Assembly (NCBI GenBank): GCA_002270565.1
Contig: NQMI01000062.1
Coordinates: forward strand, 152,014 to 216,013
Length of the DNA stretch: 64,000 nt
Source of the DNA: Stenocarpella maydis
Taxonomy: Eukaryota; Ascomycota; Sordariomycetes; Diaporthales; Diaporthaceae
Direction of reading: 5' to 3'
Both the position numbers and the translations under genes were made by a program. The notes under the pieces are model-generated. The model searched no databases. It worked only from the letters and a program-made list of their open reading frames with translations, and was not told where the DNA came from. This document shows positions 36,043 through 49,140 of the stretch, piece after piece. Each line of letters opens with the position of its first letter. The first letter of the stretch is position 1.

Positions 36043-37398
36043 GAGGAATATTGTCGCCGTATTGAAGACCAAACGGTTAGTGGCCAGTCACAAAACAGGA
36101 CACATTGGAAACTAGTGTGATTTGATCCCAACCCAACGTCGTTAAGTGACCTCGGGAGGAAGTCAGGGCAGCTACCGAACCGTATTTTACGTGGTCATGG
36201 TATTTCCTCAGATGGGGACATCTCAGAGAGGCGTTGGCGAGTGTACTGTGTAGCGAAAAAGGGCAGGGGTAGGCTCTCAAGAGGCGAGACAGCAATGCAT
36301 GGCTTAGGATAATGAGGCTCTGGGGCAAGGATCAGCATTGAAAGGGTTGTCCGAATTGAGATTCTCAGCATAATTCACCAATGACAAGATCCCAGAAGAC
36401 CCATAGTTAGTACCACGTAACTACGCAAAAGAAGCCAATACCACGAATACAAGCTATCACGGAACTGGAGACGGCCATAGATCAACTGTGCTGATCTGCG
36501 TCCGCTCGGTCCCAAACAATTAAAGTTGTGTGTGTATGATGGGCTTGGCATTCAGGCAGTCAACCTGCAAAGTCGATGGCTCAACTGGGCCAGCAAAGTG
36601 AGACATAATAAATGAAACGAACTTGAAGTGCCATGATAGTCTGCGACATAGCACGAAGACACTCATTGAAGTGATGCATGGCTAGAGATAGAATTCATGA
36701 TGGATGTTATTTCCGCTATGCCACATGTGCATTGCACGGCCAAAATCAGCATCAAGTGCGGAGCCTCGACCTTGGAACGAATGCAACTATCGATGGTCTC
36801 AGCCAACTGCCATCACATGAGCGGGTTCTTGGCCCACGGCGGACTTTTGCACGCCTCTATGCATGATCACCATTCCCCAGGTGTCAATTGGAACTACGGT
36901 GCGGACCCGTTGGCTCGATGCCATTGGATCTGGCATGGTGTTTAGCCGCCCGGCGAGCTGCCCATTTTGGCGGAGCGGCCAATCATGGCCAAGACCAGGC
37001 CTGACAGGTTCAGGGGCTATCACAATCACATCGCCGCCAACGTGCCTCAAGTGCATCCGACTGTAATAGGCCGCGCCTCTGAACCATAGAATTGGTCCCT
37101 CGTAGCTTGGGGGCAAGTGTGGTGCCTGACTCGACGTCGTTGGTTGCTGTTGGCATTGCCAGCTACGAAGGACTCATGCACATCATAAAGTGACATGGGC
37201 CACTGTGTGGTGGTGGTTTTGCTGCTCCCTTGTCCCTATTTATTATTCACCATCCGGCTATCAAGATGGTTCCTCTTCTTTACAGCCCAAGACTCACTTC
37301 AGATAGCACGAGACAGCTTGGATAACAAGACGCACACCATTTTCCACTCTTATCCAACTTCCCACGTGCTGGACGCCACAGCATTACCGTTTCACAGA
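36043..37398. other. non-repetitive island sequence upstream of the secreted-protein gene
   Basis: Composition is ordinary and not RIP-like. Several overlapping frames of 60-105 residues occur at 36,678-37,116 on both strands, but none shows domain or splice evidence. The last few hundred bases are the likely promoter of the gene at 37,399. Confidence 0.5.
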
Positions 37399-37926
37399 AT
37401 GAAGAGCTACTATATTTCAGCATTCATGGCTGTATTCTCTCCCTGTCTCAGCGCTCCCCTGGCTTGCATACGTTCTCCCACCTGCTCTGCGGGCCTGACA
37501 GTGTGGTCTGACGCCAACTTTGCTGGGAATTCACACCAGTATAACGTGTCGTGGGACACATGTAGTACGTTCGAGAGGCTTGATACTGTTCTGAGCGACT
37601 GGTTTGCAAGAAGCTAAAATCGATACTACAGCCTCGATTGCAGCCCAATTTCCGTTTGACCAGCCCGCTGGGGTGAGCTCAATCGCAGCGAACAAAGGCA
37701 ACTGGTGCACTGTCTACCCGTAAGTTCATGAAGTGGATCGCATGGAACACATAGGCATCAGTGATATTAATACCCAGGTGCTAGGAATGCGGACTGTAGC
37801 CCCGGACAAGGCAATGCCAACGACACACTTACTGTGGTGTCAAGCTATTACGACCTCGCCAACCCCGAGGAGGCCTGGGACAACCTACCGCAGAGTTTCT
37901 CTTGTAGGAAATACAACTGCGAGTAG
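37399..37926 (+). CDS. small secreted cysteine-rich protein, effector candidate
   Basis: Three exons (37399-37564, 37632-37719, 37785-37926) fit in phase with GTACGT and GTAAGT donors and CAG/TAG acceptors, and give 131 residues. The start at 37,399 gives a signal peptide (MKSYYISAFMAVFSPCLSA), cleaved probably near residue 19; in-frame upstream codons lack this property. The mature chain has seven cysteines (23, 29, 55, 81, 89, 125, 130). The sequence GLTVWSDANFAGNS, then C55, then PAGVSSI, then GNWCTVY resembles the Greek-key beta/gamma-crystallin-like fold found in fungal secreted proteins. I infer this fold from spacing only. It lies in a small island between RIP-decayed transposons, typical of lineage-specific effector or antimicrobial-type genes. 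No function is known. Confidence 0.72.
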
Positions 37927-39337
37927 TTCGAAACAATGTGTAGAACCGAACAATCAGTGTATCTCTTCATCGCCACGTATGAAACCTCTTTATGGATTCT
38001 GGCCTAAGGAGCCCCTGGATTTCTTATACTAGGTGGGCGAATAGGGTCGAGCTGGGTGGGCGGTCCTGGAAGCTGGGTAGGCGGACGTTGACTGGTATAG
38101 GTGCCCGTTGTGGTTGGTTGGGAGTAAAGTGGTGGAAGCTTTACCTGCCACATGATATACTGCTGCACGACCAGTCTCAACAATGACCAAGGTCCTATTA
38201 TTGTTTTCTTCTTCTTTTTTTCTATTGAATGGCTGTCAGAGATACTGCATAGCGTAGAAAATGAAGATCGATGGTCTACTGGAAGTGGCTCAAGCAAGAA
38301 TTCCATGCCGAGAAATTTACATTCACTTACACTCTAGATTAGGATTGAACCACCGGCCTTTCATTTGCAGGCTCGTATCTGGCTGAAGTATGAAACAAGA
38401 CCTTCTGAAATCCGCAAGTCATTTGTTATTGGAGCTCTCTCCGTCATCCTCTCTCCAAATCAACATGTACATCCTAACATGCCCCGGCTGCTCGCACGCG
38501 TGCTGCCTCCTTATCTGACCTCATGTCCTTCCTGGAGTCGACCACATCGACACCCGTTCTTATTTTTGTCTCCATTCTAGGTAGAAGAGACTCTCTTTTT
38601 GTTGGTTCCCTGAGTTGACGCGAACGGACCATAGGAATGCGGGTCCGGGAGAGGTGATTCGTGCGCAAGTAGTTCACCCTGGTCGTGTACGAGGCCCTGA
38701 GACGACGTGACCTCTGGGTACGAATAGCTGACGAAGTTTCCCATCTCCCTGTTGGAACAAGGGGGTTTCTCTGTAATTCTCACACCACGGCTGCGAGGCT
38801 TCGGGGCGGCCAGGTCTGTTGAGGGACCTGGCTGTAAGTTGGCTTCTGTGACGGAGCAGCAGGTCGCTGGTTTCCATCTTGAAGACGCTGGACGGCTGAC
38901 TGAAATCTGCTCTCATCATGGGCTTCATGATTTGAGCCTCGTTGGGATGGTTCTCTAGCGGCGGCGAGATCTGCAAACGGACCTTTGCATGCAGGTGGAC
39001 AAGTGATGAAGGTCATTTTTCATGGGTCTGTACACAGGTTGATCATGCTTGTAGTTCTGTTTTTTTTCTCTCGCGGCCTTGGATATTGCGAACACTGTTG
39101 ATGAGATTTGGATGAGGACGGATGGAGTACAGGCACAGAGGCTAACTTATGTAGCCAATTTCCCAATACACTTACCATTGGTTGACTCAGATTCCAGTTG
39201 TTTCACTGCAAACCCAGGCTAGTGTTTGCAGTTGATAGTTTGTATGTTGTCTGGTCAAGCCAGCGAATTAAATCATGACTGTAAAACTCCAGAATGGGTG
39301 GATCATTCGGGCAGCAGTCAGTATTGCTCCATGGTTA
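37927..39337. other. island sequence between the secreted-protein gene and a Fot-like element
   Basis: No gene is visible. Three copies of a short GGTGGGCG/GGGTGGGCG/GGGTAGGCG motif lie at about 38,030-38,085. Open frames on both strands between 38,474 and 39,016 are overlapping shadows without features. Confidence 0.5.
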
Positions 39338-40487
39338 ACATTGTCGCCCCGGCTTCCGGCCCGGCCCCCCTTCCGGCCGCCCTACCCACTCACCATGCCA
39401 CTATTCCCAACGTTAATTTCCTGCTATAACTATTATCAAGCCCTCTTCTATTGGTATTAAGGAATCATTAGAATTACCACTATTAGGTGATATAACCTTA
39501 GCCTTAAGTTAAGCTCCCTAAATAGCCTTAATATTAATAAAAGTCTTATTTAAGTTAATGTAAACCTTCTTCTTTTAGATCTTTATATAGGCCTTGATTT
39601 TACCCTATAGCTCCTTATTTTTTTTAAAAAAAAGGATATTACTAAATTAAACTGTTTTTTATTATATTTCTTAAGAACCTTTTTAAAGAGTGTTTATTAT
39701 ATAAGGCTTAAGTATTTCTAGTAGGTATAATTAGCTATTATAAACCTTAACTCTTATAATTATTTAGGTATTTTAAAAATAATATCTAAAAGTTAAAACT
39801 TAAACCTATATGATTTATCTTTATTAATAAAGTTATTTTTAATGGTATATTTCTTAAATTTAGTTTCCATTAAATAGGTTTTAAGAATATAGTTACCTAA
39901 TAATATTCATACGTAATTAATTACCTATAATCCTATGTACTTATAGTTATTAATATATTATAGGCTTTAAAAAGGTATAAATGATTTTGAAACCTACTTA
40001 AGTATATAACATATAATTAAATTTAGAGGTCATATAATATATATTATATATACTAATAAAAAGATTATATAGATTTTATATAAGAACTATTTTCATATAA
40101 AATCTATAGTAGTATAAGTATAATAGCTATTCATTATTAATAAATACTACTTATTTAGATTAATTAGTGCTATTTAAGGGATAAAGACCTTCTTTATAGC
40201 TATAAATTACTAACCTTAAAGAGTTTTAAGAGGCTATAAGAAACTACTATTGCTATATACTTTTCTTTTCAAAAACAATTAATAGAACTAATACTCTTCC
40301 TTAAGTATTAATATACTTTAAGAAAGAGATTTATACTTAGAGACTATGTTCTAATTAAGTAATTAGGCTTACTTTAAGCAAGCCTTTATAATTTCTCCCT
40401 TCTTAGTATTCTAATAATTAGCTAGTTTAATACATTTAATAATAAGTAGATAGAGGAGATTAAATTAAGACTTAATATTTTTCCTAT
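39338..40487 (-). mobile_element. RIP-decayed Fot1/pogo-like transposon, left part
   Basis: A GC-rich terminal repeat (39,338-39,382, starting ACATTGTCGCCCCGGC) follows the dinucleotide TA and is nearly identical to the one at 59,785. Minus-strand frames between 40,470 and 39,900 read the C-terminal half of a pogo-type DDE transposase full of stops. The NSYYTYTTIDF segment (second catalytic Asp changed to Asn) is followed by FLYKIYIIFLLVYIIYI and a PLN block, as in the LPAHTSHVLQPLD region. The element is cut at 40,487 by the Gypsy LTR. Its other end is not seen in the window. Confidence 0.8.
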
Positions 40488-40952
40488 TGTAATGATCAGA
40501 GGGTTTCCAAGTACATTAAACCTGAAAGATTAAGGGTTTATATTTAGAATATATTATTAGGCGGTTGTTAAGTAATAATATTAACTAATAATGATCACTA
40601 GCTATAAGGCTATCCAATACTGGGATTAAATACTTAGATTAACGACTAAAGAGTCTATTCTGTGAAAGCTATCTACTATAGTGATAACCATATCATGTAT
40701 ATATGTTCTAACTCTTTAGTGGCTCATAGGCTTGCATACTGAGTTATTAAGCCATTGCACAAGGCTTAATACTTTATCCTTTAAGCAAGCTTGCATAGCT
40801 TACAATCAAGCATTATAAGCTAGACCCTAACCCTTAGTAGGGGCTGGTTGTTACTGACCCATCAGGTCTTTTAGCTAGCTTGGAGATTACCCCACTAAGG
40901 TTAGGGGTATTTTCTATAGTAGTTAGCCGCCAATATATATTAGCTTATAATA
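40488..40952 (-). repeat. Gypsy 3' LTR (left)
   Basis: It starts TGTAATGATCAG on this strand and ends at TTATAATA where the consensus is CATAACA. It is RIP-mutated throughout, most clearly in its U3 half, compared with the right LTR. Confidence 0.9.
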
Positions 40953-41304
40953 CTATCTCCCTCCTTACTTCTTTTATTCTTAAAAGTGCTCCGTAAATTA
41001 TTTCCGTTTGTTAGTATTTTTATTTATATCTTTTTAATCCATTATATTATTTAGAGTTAAAAATTCTAAAATTTCCAAATTATCTCATTATTCTAGAAAG
41101 ATCAAGTAATATAATTCTTCATTATATACCATCCTACAGAACGCTATTACTATATAACCTTATTCTTTTTATAAGGCATAAAGCATTAAGAGTTATAAAG
41201 TCTTAGAGAAGGCTTCTAATTATTATATTAAATGCATTTAGTAGCAGCAATTAAAATATAATATCCTAGAACTAAATAACTTAAAGGACCTTTNATTTAC
41301 ATAT

Positions 41305-43843
41305 TTTACCATTTATTATCATATAAAAGAGAGTTCTACTTAGATATCCTTCCAAATTTATCTAATTTGTATTACTTTTTATTCTGCTAATTCCGCTAGG
41401 GTATCATCTAATAGTAATTCATAATATGCCTGAGATTTATATCCATAGAGCATAAAGAAAGGTAACTATTTAGTTATGCTAGTAGTTATGCTGTTATAGG
41501 CAAATTATGCTAGTAGTAATAATTCAACATAATTGTCCTATAATTGGTTAATATAGTATTAGAGGTATTATTCTATAATCTAGTTAATTTATTCTATTTA
41601 TCCATCTATTCATAGATATGCTATTATTAAGAGCTTGCATTTTACTCTAAGTTACTTTATTAATAACTTCTAAAAGTTTAATATAAAGAGCTTATCTTTA
41701 TCTAAGATAATTTTATATAGCATCTTATAGTTACTTATAATAATTTATAAGAATATATATACGAGTTCTTCTATAGTACTGGCTTCCCTATATGGTATGA
41801 AGTATGCATACTTACTTAGTCTATAAACCACTACTAGAATACTATCATACAGTACTCCAGTTAAGGGTTCTCATGAGAGAGGTAACTTAATAATGAAGTC
41901 TAGGCTAATAGATGACCATACAGCTATAGGTACTAGTAAGGGTTTCAACAATCCATACGGTTTGTATCTAGAGGCCTTATTTTTATTGCATGAGTTGCAT
42001 TTACTAATAAAATCTTAAACCTTTTTCTTAAGGTTAAGGATCTAATAATTCTACTAAATCCTTTTAATTATTACTATAATACCTTAGTGGCTATATACCA
42101 GTGCTTTATATATTTCCATGATTAATTCATCTTATTCCTTTAGATTAGTAGGGGTTTTTCTGGTTTAGGAGTTAACTCTAATTATAGCATTAAGTTTGAA
42201 GTTAAGAATGAGGCTTCCATCTTCTTAGATTTTAAATACTATCCATTCTATAGGTGAATCCTTATCTTAATAGTTAGATCTTCAACTAAGCGCATCTGCT
42301 CTTGCATTTTTAACTCCATCCACATAAATGACCTTAATGTTAAATTATAATAAGAACTCTATATATCTAACTTATCGTTTATCAAGAGTCTTAGTTATCA
42401 TAAAAGTCATAAGATTCTTATAATCCATATAGAGTTTAATCTGCTTTTTAGCTCTTATAAGATAGTATTGCCATTCTTAAAATATATATACTATTACTAT
42501 AAATTCCTTATCTAGTATAGCATAACGGGTTTCTAATCCATTCAAATTTTTGCTAAAGTTTATAATAATATGTATTCTTCCTTAGTTGTCTTTTTAAGTA
42601 AGTTCTCCACCCGTAGTATTATTTAAGACATCTATATAGACTTTAAATTCTTTCTCTAGGTCTGCTTTCTTAAGTATAAGATCTTCCATAACTTTATCTT
42701 TAAGTATCTAAAAAGCTTATTATTCAATATCTATCCATCTCAAGGTATAATCCTCCTTAATAAGGTCTATTAGTAGTTTCACAATATCGCTATACCATAT
42801 AATAAATTATTAATAGAAGTTAGTATATTTAAGGAATACTCTAATATCCTCAACATTCATAAGAGTTGGCTATTCCTTAATTGCTTTAACTCTTCCTTCT
42901 TATATCTTAATTTTTCCTAATTTAATTATAGATCTAAGGTAGTAAACTTTTTATATATACTAGTTGCATTTTTCTAGTTCTACTAGGAGATTAGCATCCT
43001 AAAGTTTTTAAAGAACCTTTTTAATATATCCCTTATAATTATCAAGGTTTTCCAAGAAGATAAGAATATCATCCAAGTAGGCAATAATAAAGATATTAAG
43101 GTATTCACTTAGAACTTAATTAATTATTTCTTAAATTAATATAAGTGCATTAATTAATCTAAAAGGCATAACCATTATCTCATAATATCTATAGTATATT
43201 CTAAATACTATCTTTTATTCTTCTTCTTTCATTCAGATAAAGTTATATCCATACTTTAAGTTAAGTACTATAAACCATTTTACTCCTTTAAGTTAATCTT
43301 ATAATTCTTTAATAAGTAGGAGAAAATATTAGTTCTTAATCATAATATTATTTAATTATTAGTAGTTAATATAAAGTCATAGCTTGCTATTTTTCTTTAG
43401 TATAAAGAGAATTAGGTATCCTGCTAGTAATTATAATAGCATAATAAATCCCTTTTTAAGGTTTTCATTAAGGTATTCTCTAAGCGCTTTAAGTTATTCT
43501 TCATTAAGTCTATAGATAGGCTTAAATTAGAGTATTATTCTGGGTTTCAATAGTATTTTATAGTCCTATTATACATATTATAGTAATACAGTATTAAGTT
43601 ATTCCTAGAATACTTTCTTGAATTTATAATATTCTTTTAGTATTTATACCAGTCTATCAGTCTTATCTCCTTCCTTTCCTTCCTCTAAGTAAAGGAGGTA
43701 TTATTATATTTCCTATATTATATGCGAACTAGTTATACTAGAGTGGCAATCTCCTAATTAGCTTTAGTCCTTCCGTAAGGCGCCTAAGTAGCTTAATTCT
43801 TCTCTATCTTCCTAGAGTTAGGCCTTCTGCCTGCTCCTAGAGG
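41305..43843 (-). pseudogene. Gypsy pol fragment, copy A (reverse transcriptase, RNase H, integrase)
   Basis: This minus-strand segment aligns by eye along its whole length with 43,868-46,366. It keeps the YLDD reverse transcriptase motif at 43,068-43,079. The integrase HPQTDGQ region (near 41,610) is converted to AYL*IDG*. A single N lies at 41,294, just outside it. Confidence 0.85.
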
Positions 43844-43867
43844 NNNNNNNNNNNNNNNNNNNNNNNN
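43844..43867. other. assembly gap of 24 N
   Basis: Twenty-four unresolved bases separate the two pol copies. The sequence before the gap matches the end of copy B and the sequence after it matches the start of copy A, as expected when an assembler closes over a repeated segment. Confidence 0.98.
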
Positions 43868-46366
43868 CCTTTTAGATTTATCTGATTTATATTGCTTTCT
43901 ATTCCGCTAATTCCACTAGGGTGTTATCTAACAGTAATTCATAATATGCCTGAGGTTTATATCTGTAGAGTGTAAAGAAAGATAACTGTTTAGTTATACT
44001 AGTAGTTATGCTATTATAAGCAAACTATGCTAATAGTAGTAGTTTAATCCAATTATCCTATAATTAGTTGATATAGTATTAAAGGTATTATTCTATAATC
44101 TGGTTGATTTATTCTATTTATCCATCTATTTATAGGTATGCTATTATTAAGAGCTTATATTTTGCTCTAAGTTGCTTTATTAGTAACTTCCAGAAGTTTA
44201 ATATAAAGAGCTTATCTCTATTTAAGATGATTTTATATAGTATTTTGTAGTTGCTTATAATAATTTATAAGAATATATATATAAGTTCTTCTATAGTACT
44301 AGCTTCCTTATATGGTATAAAGTATGCATACTTGCTCAGTCTGCAAACTATTACTAGAATACTGTCATATAGTACTCTAGTTAAGGGTTCTTATAAAAGA
44401 GGTAGCTTAATGATGAAGTTTAGGCTAATGGATGATTATATAGCTGTGGGTACTAGTAGAGGTTTTAATAATTCATATGGTTTGTATCTAGAGGCTTTAT
44501 TTTTATTATATAAGTTGCATTTGCTAATAATATCTTGAACCTTCTTCTTAAGGTTAGGGATCTGGTAATTATATTAAATCCTTTTAATTATTATTATAAT
44601 ACCTAGGTAGCTGTATGCTAGTGCTTTATGTATTTATATAATTAACTTATCTTATTCTTTTAGATTAATAAAGGTTTTTTAGGTTTAGAAGTTAACTCTA
44701 ATTATAATATTAAGTTCTTAGTTAAGAATAAGGCTTCTATCTTCTTGAGTTTTAAATACTATTTATTCTATAGGTGAATCCTTATCCTAATGGTTAGGTC
44801 TTCTATTAAATATATCTACTCTTGCATTTTTAACTCCATTTATATAGATAACCTTAATGTTAAATTATAATAAGAACTTTATATATCTGACTTATTGCTT
44901 GTTAAGAGTCTTAGTTATTATAAACGTTATAAGATTCTTATAATCTATATAGAGTTTAATCTGCTTTTTAGCTCCTATAAGGTAGTATTGCTATTCCTAG
45001 AATGTATATACTATTGCTATAAATTCTTTATCTAGTATAGTATAGCGGGTTTCTAGTCTATTAAACTTTTTGCTAAAGTTTATAATAATGTATATCCTTC
45101 CTTAGTTATCTTTTTAAGTAAGTTCTCCGCCTATAGCATTATCTAAGGCATCCATATAGACTTTAAATTCCTTTTTTAGGTCTGCTTCCTTAAGTATAGG
45201 GTCTTTTATAAATTTGTCTTTAAGTATTTAAAAAGCTTATTATTTGGTACCTATCTATCTAAAGGTGTAATCCTTCTTAGTAAGGTCTGTTAATAGTTTT
45301 GCAATATTACTATATTATATAATGAATTATTAATAGAAGTTAGCATATCTAAAGAATGCTCTAATATCCTTAACATTTATAAGAGTAGGCCATTCTTTAA
45401 TTGCTTTAACTTTTCCTTCTTATATCCTGACTTTTTCTAGTTTAATTATATATCTAAGGTAGTTAACTTTTTATATATGCTAGTTGCATTTTTCTAGTTC
45501 TACTAGGAGGTTGGCATCCTGAAGTTTTTAAAGGACCTTTTGAATATATCCCTTATATTTATTAAGAGTTTCTGAGAAGATAAGGATGTTATCTAGATAG
45601 GTAATAATAAAGATATTAAGGTATTTACTTAGGACTTAGTTGATTATTTTCTAGAATGATGTAAGTATATTAGTTAATCCGAAAGGTATAATCATTATCT
45701 TATAATATTTATAGTATATCCTAAATGCAGTCTTCTACTCTTCTCCTTCTTTTATTCAGATAAGGTTATATCTATGCTTTAAGTTAAGTGCTATAAACTA
45801 TTTTGCTCCCCTGAGTTAATCTTGTAGTTTCTTGATAAGTAGGAGAGGATATTGGTTTTTAATTATAATATTATTTAATTATTAGTAGTTAATATAAAGG
45901 CATAGCTTATTATTCTTCTTTAGTATAAAGAGGATTAGATATCCTATAGGTAATTATAATAGTTTAATAAATCCTTTCTTAAGGTTTTTATTAAGGTATT
46001 CCCTAAGTACTTTAAGTTATTCCTTATTAAGTCTATAGATGGGCTTGAATTAAGGCATTATTCCGGGTTTTAATAGTATCTTATAGTCCTATTGTATGTA
46101 TTATAGTAATATAATATTAAGTTATTCCTAGAATACTTTCCTGAATTTATAGTAGTCTTCTGGTATTTATGCTAGTCTATTAGTTTTATCTTCTTCTTTT
46201 CCTTCTTTTAGGTAGAGTAGGTATCATTATGTTTCTTATATTATATACTAACTAGTTATGCTAGAGTAGCGATCTCCCGATTGGCTTCAGTCCTTCCATA
46301 AGGCACTCAAGTAGCTTAATCCTTCTCTATCTTCCTAAAGCCGGGTCTTCTGCCTGCTCCCAGAGG
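43868..46366 (-). pseudogene. Gypsy pol fragment, copy B
   Basis: Second copy of the pol segment, continuous with gag to its right. The reverse transcriptase active site reads YLDN (45,588-45,599), a G-to-A change of the second catalytic Asp codon, so this copy is dead regardless of its stop codons. Confidence 0.85.
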
Positions 46367-48091
46367 TATTCATAGGTCCATATAAATATATCGCCCGTTC
46401 GCTATCCTTAGTAATATAACTCCTTCCCTCACTATTGATTGCAACCTTCCTTTAGGATATAGTATTATCCCAAAAGATCTAGCTAATAATCTAATTAATT
46501 CAGGAACTATTCTTTCTTAACTAAGGTATTCCCAAAATCAACTAATAATTTACCATCTTAATAATATCAAACAATAGTAATTCCATACAGTTATAAATCC
46601 AAACTGAAAGAAAATCAGTCTCCATATTAATAATTCCATTACCATAAAATACTTTAGTTCCATCCACTATATTAAGTTTATAGGGTTCCCTTTTCTTCTA
46701 CTATAATAGATAATACCTATTTACTATCTTTAGGAATATAAAATTCCCTTATACTCCACTATCAATAAGTACCCAGCATATATAGACTCTTAGCTCGACC
46801 TGAACCATTAGGTAGCTATAGTTACTTGTTATTGTATACAAGTACCTCATAGTATAGTTAGTTGCTACCTAAGGTTTTATAGACAGCCCCTCTAGTTTTT
46901 TAACTACTTATCTACTACTAGGACCTTCGTAATACACTTAAGGTTTTGCTTTATAATATCTTATAATTCTTATAGGTTATCAATCAGCTATTATATACTA
47001 TAATCCTATTCCTTTATTATTAGAGCTCTAAGCAGTAGCCCCTACTATCTCATTAGATACCAGTCTTAAGCTTTATTAAGCATATATACCTTACAGATTA
47101 GCTCATTGCAATCTACCCATCTATTAGAGTTTTATAGGCATTCCAAAAGTATACAGGAGTCCAGCCTCATCAGGGCACATCCCATCTTATTATATTTCTA
47201 ATACAGGTACTAGTTCTTAAAATCATTACGCTCATATATATACTTAATATCCTTATCTAAATATTATTAAGGGAACTAATTATACTTAGCTTTCTCCCTT
47301 ATATATTCCTTACATTCATTATAAATACATAATACCTAGGAGATATCCTTATGCTTATTATGCATTAAATATATATATCCTACATCTCCTGGTCTCCTAT
47401 ATTCCTAAATAGGCTATCTTATAGTTTCTTTAAGAGGTCTTCCTGCAATCATAACCACTATAATATTAGTTCTTAAGGCTAAAAGGGGCGCTTATCTTAA
47501 ATAGTCTTATAATTCCTTCCACTATATTTATAATGCAAGTATAGCCTATAGAATAGGTTTCCCTTCTATCCTAGGGTTAATATATAGGAGCTCTTCCCTA
47601 TTTCCTACCGCTAGAGTTCTTCCATACTTTCCTCAAGCATTCTTAGGAAACCATCTAGCAGCTTCCTTATTACTACAATAAATAACATAGCTATTATTAA
47701 AGCAAGCTATCCAACTAAACAATATATATATCATTCTAGGCTTCTAGGGATTCTTCATTAGTAGGATAGGCTACTATTAAGCCTTATCCTTCTAATATTT
47801 CTTATATTAAGACTTAGTATATTATAAGAAATATAAACTATTATAAAGGTCTTCTTTATTAAGATTATAAAAGTTATATTCTTCATCCGGGTCCTAATCT
47901 AAATATACTTAATATTAATTATATACATTTATTCTATAAATATAATACTTATTTGCAAGTTCCCATTATAGTTTGGACCTAGGTGGTCCTTATATACTAT
48001 AAACGGCTACATTAGCCTAATAAATAGCTTCATTAGCTTATTAGATTCCTTTAACTACTAACTTCCAGTCCCTATTCTTCTTTAAAGCCCT

Positions 48092-48133
48092 ACATTCTAA
48101 AGCAAAGTATCCCATCTTATTACAGTTATAGCA
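48092..48133 (-). other. gag zinc knuckle with His-to-Tyr change
   Basis: The minus strand reads CYNCNKMGYFALEC. The normal nucleocapsid motif is CX2CX4HX4C; here the His position is Tyr, explained by a single C-to-T change. Confidence 0.85.
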
Positions 48134-49140
48134 TTTAATATTTTTCTTATCCTTATATTAGGTAGCATCCAGCTTTATAGGGCCCATATGCTATCCCTAC
48201 TAGGTGCTTAATTTCTAATATTTCTTTTTTATATTTAGTTTATACTTATAGAATAGGGGTTATTTAGAAGTTCATTCTTTCTTTTTTAAGTATTATTTAT
48301 AAAGTTCATTATTAATCTAAATAGCTATTTTTATATAGTATAAAAAATTATCAAGTTAGTTTATAATTTTACTAAATTTATCCTTTACTTTATCCTTTAA
48401 TTTATAATAAAATATAAATTTCTTTATATTATCAATATAATTAATTTTAATATAAATTCATTAGAATTCTATAGCATAATTAATTACTAAGCCGCACTAT
48501 TTGCAATTTACTAGGTCTCTTTCCGCTTATTATTCCTCATTTAGGTCCTAAAATAGGAACCTAAGGGCATCTTTATAGCCTTTATAGCTACTAAAAATCG
48601 GCTACATTTCAAGCTTACAGGCTTTAAATGATTCCACATTAACAAAATCAGTCAAATAGGGTTTAAATTAAGCTAAAGCTCATCCTTTAAGGAAAGAGGA
48701 TACATACATAACCCTTTTCCCATTAGGCTACATATCTAACCCATAGAAACGCTAATAGGCCCTAACCTATATTAAGTATACCTAAAGCTATCTAATAGTT
48801 CTATTATAAGGGGCCAAAGTATTAAGCTTAATATATTCCTCTATCTAAATTAGAGTATTAATAATATTAGCTCCTGCCTAAAGGGTAATAATTTCCTATT
48901 AAAGCTATTCAACCTCTATATTACGTTAAGCTTATCCTTCCATAAGGAGGCGCAGCTATCCAACCTCATTAGCTAATTCCTAAACATAGGGGTCCATAGT
49001 TTCATTATTAGTAAGCTTATCTAACTCATAAAGAAGGTTACAAATAGGAGTAATTATTTTAGAGTTAGATATCATAAAGGGTTCTATATATAATATTACT
49101 TAAAATGCACATAACAATATATAAATAAGAGTTATTAAAA

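Noticed and set aside
36678..37116. Overlapping 60-105 codon frames on both strands left of the secreted-protein gene
   Set aside because: They show no signal peptide, domain or splice support, and the frames on the two strands exclude each other.
44251..44538. 95-codon plus-strand open frame inside the Gypsy element
   Set aside because: It is antisense to the integrase region; RIP of the coding strand removes stops on the other strand by chance.
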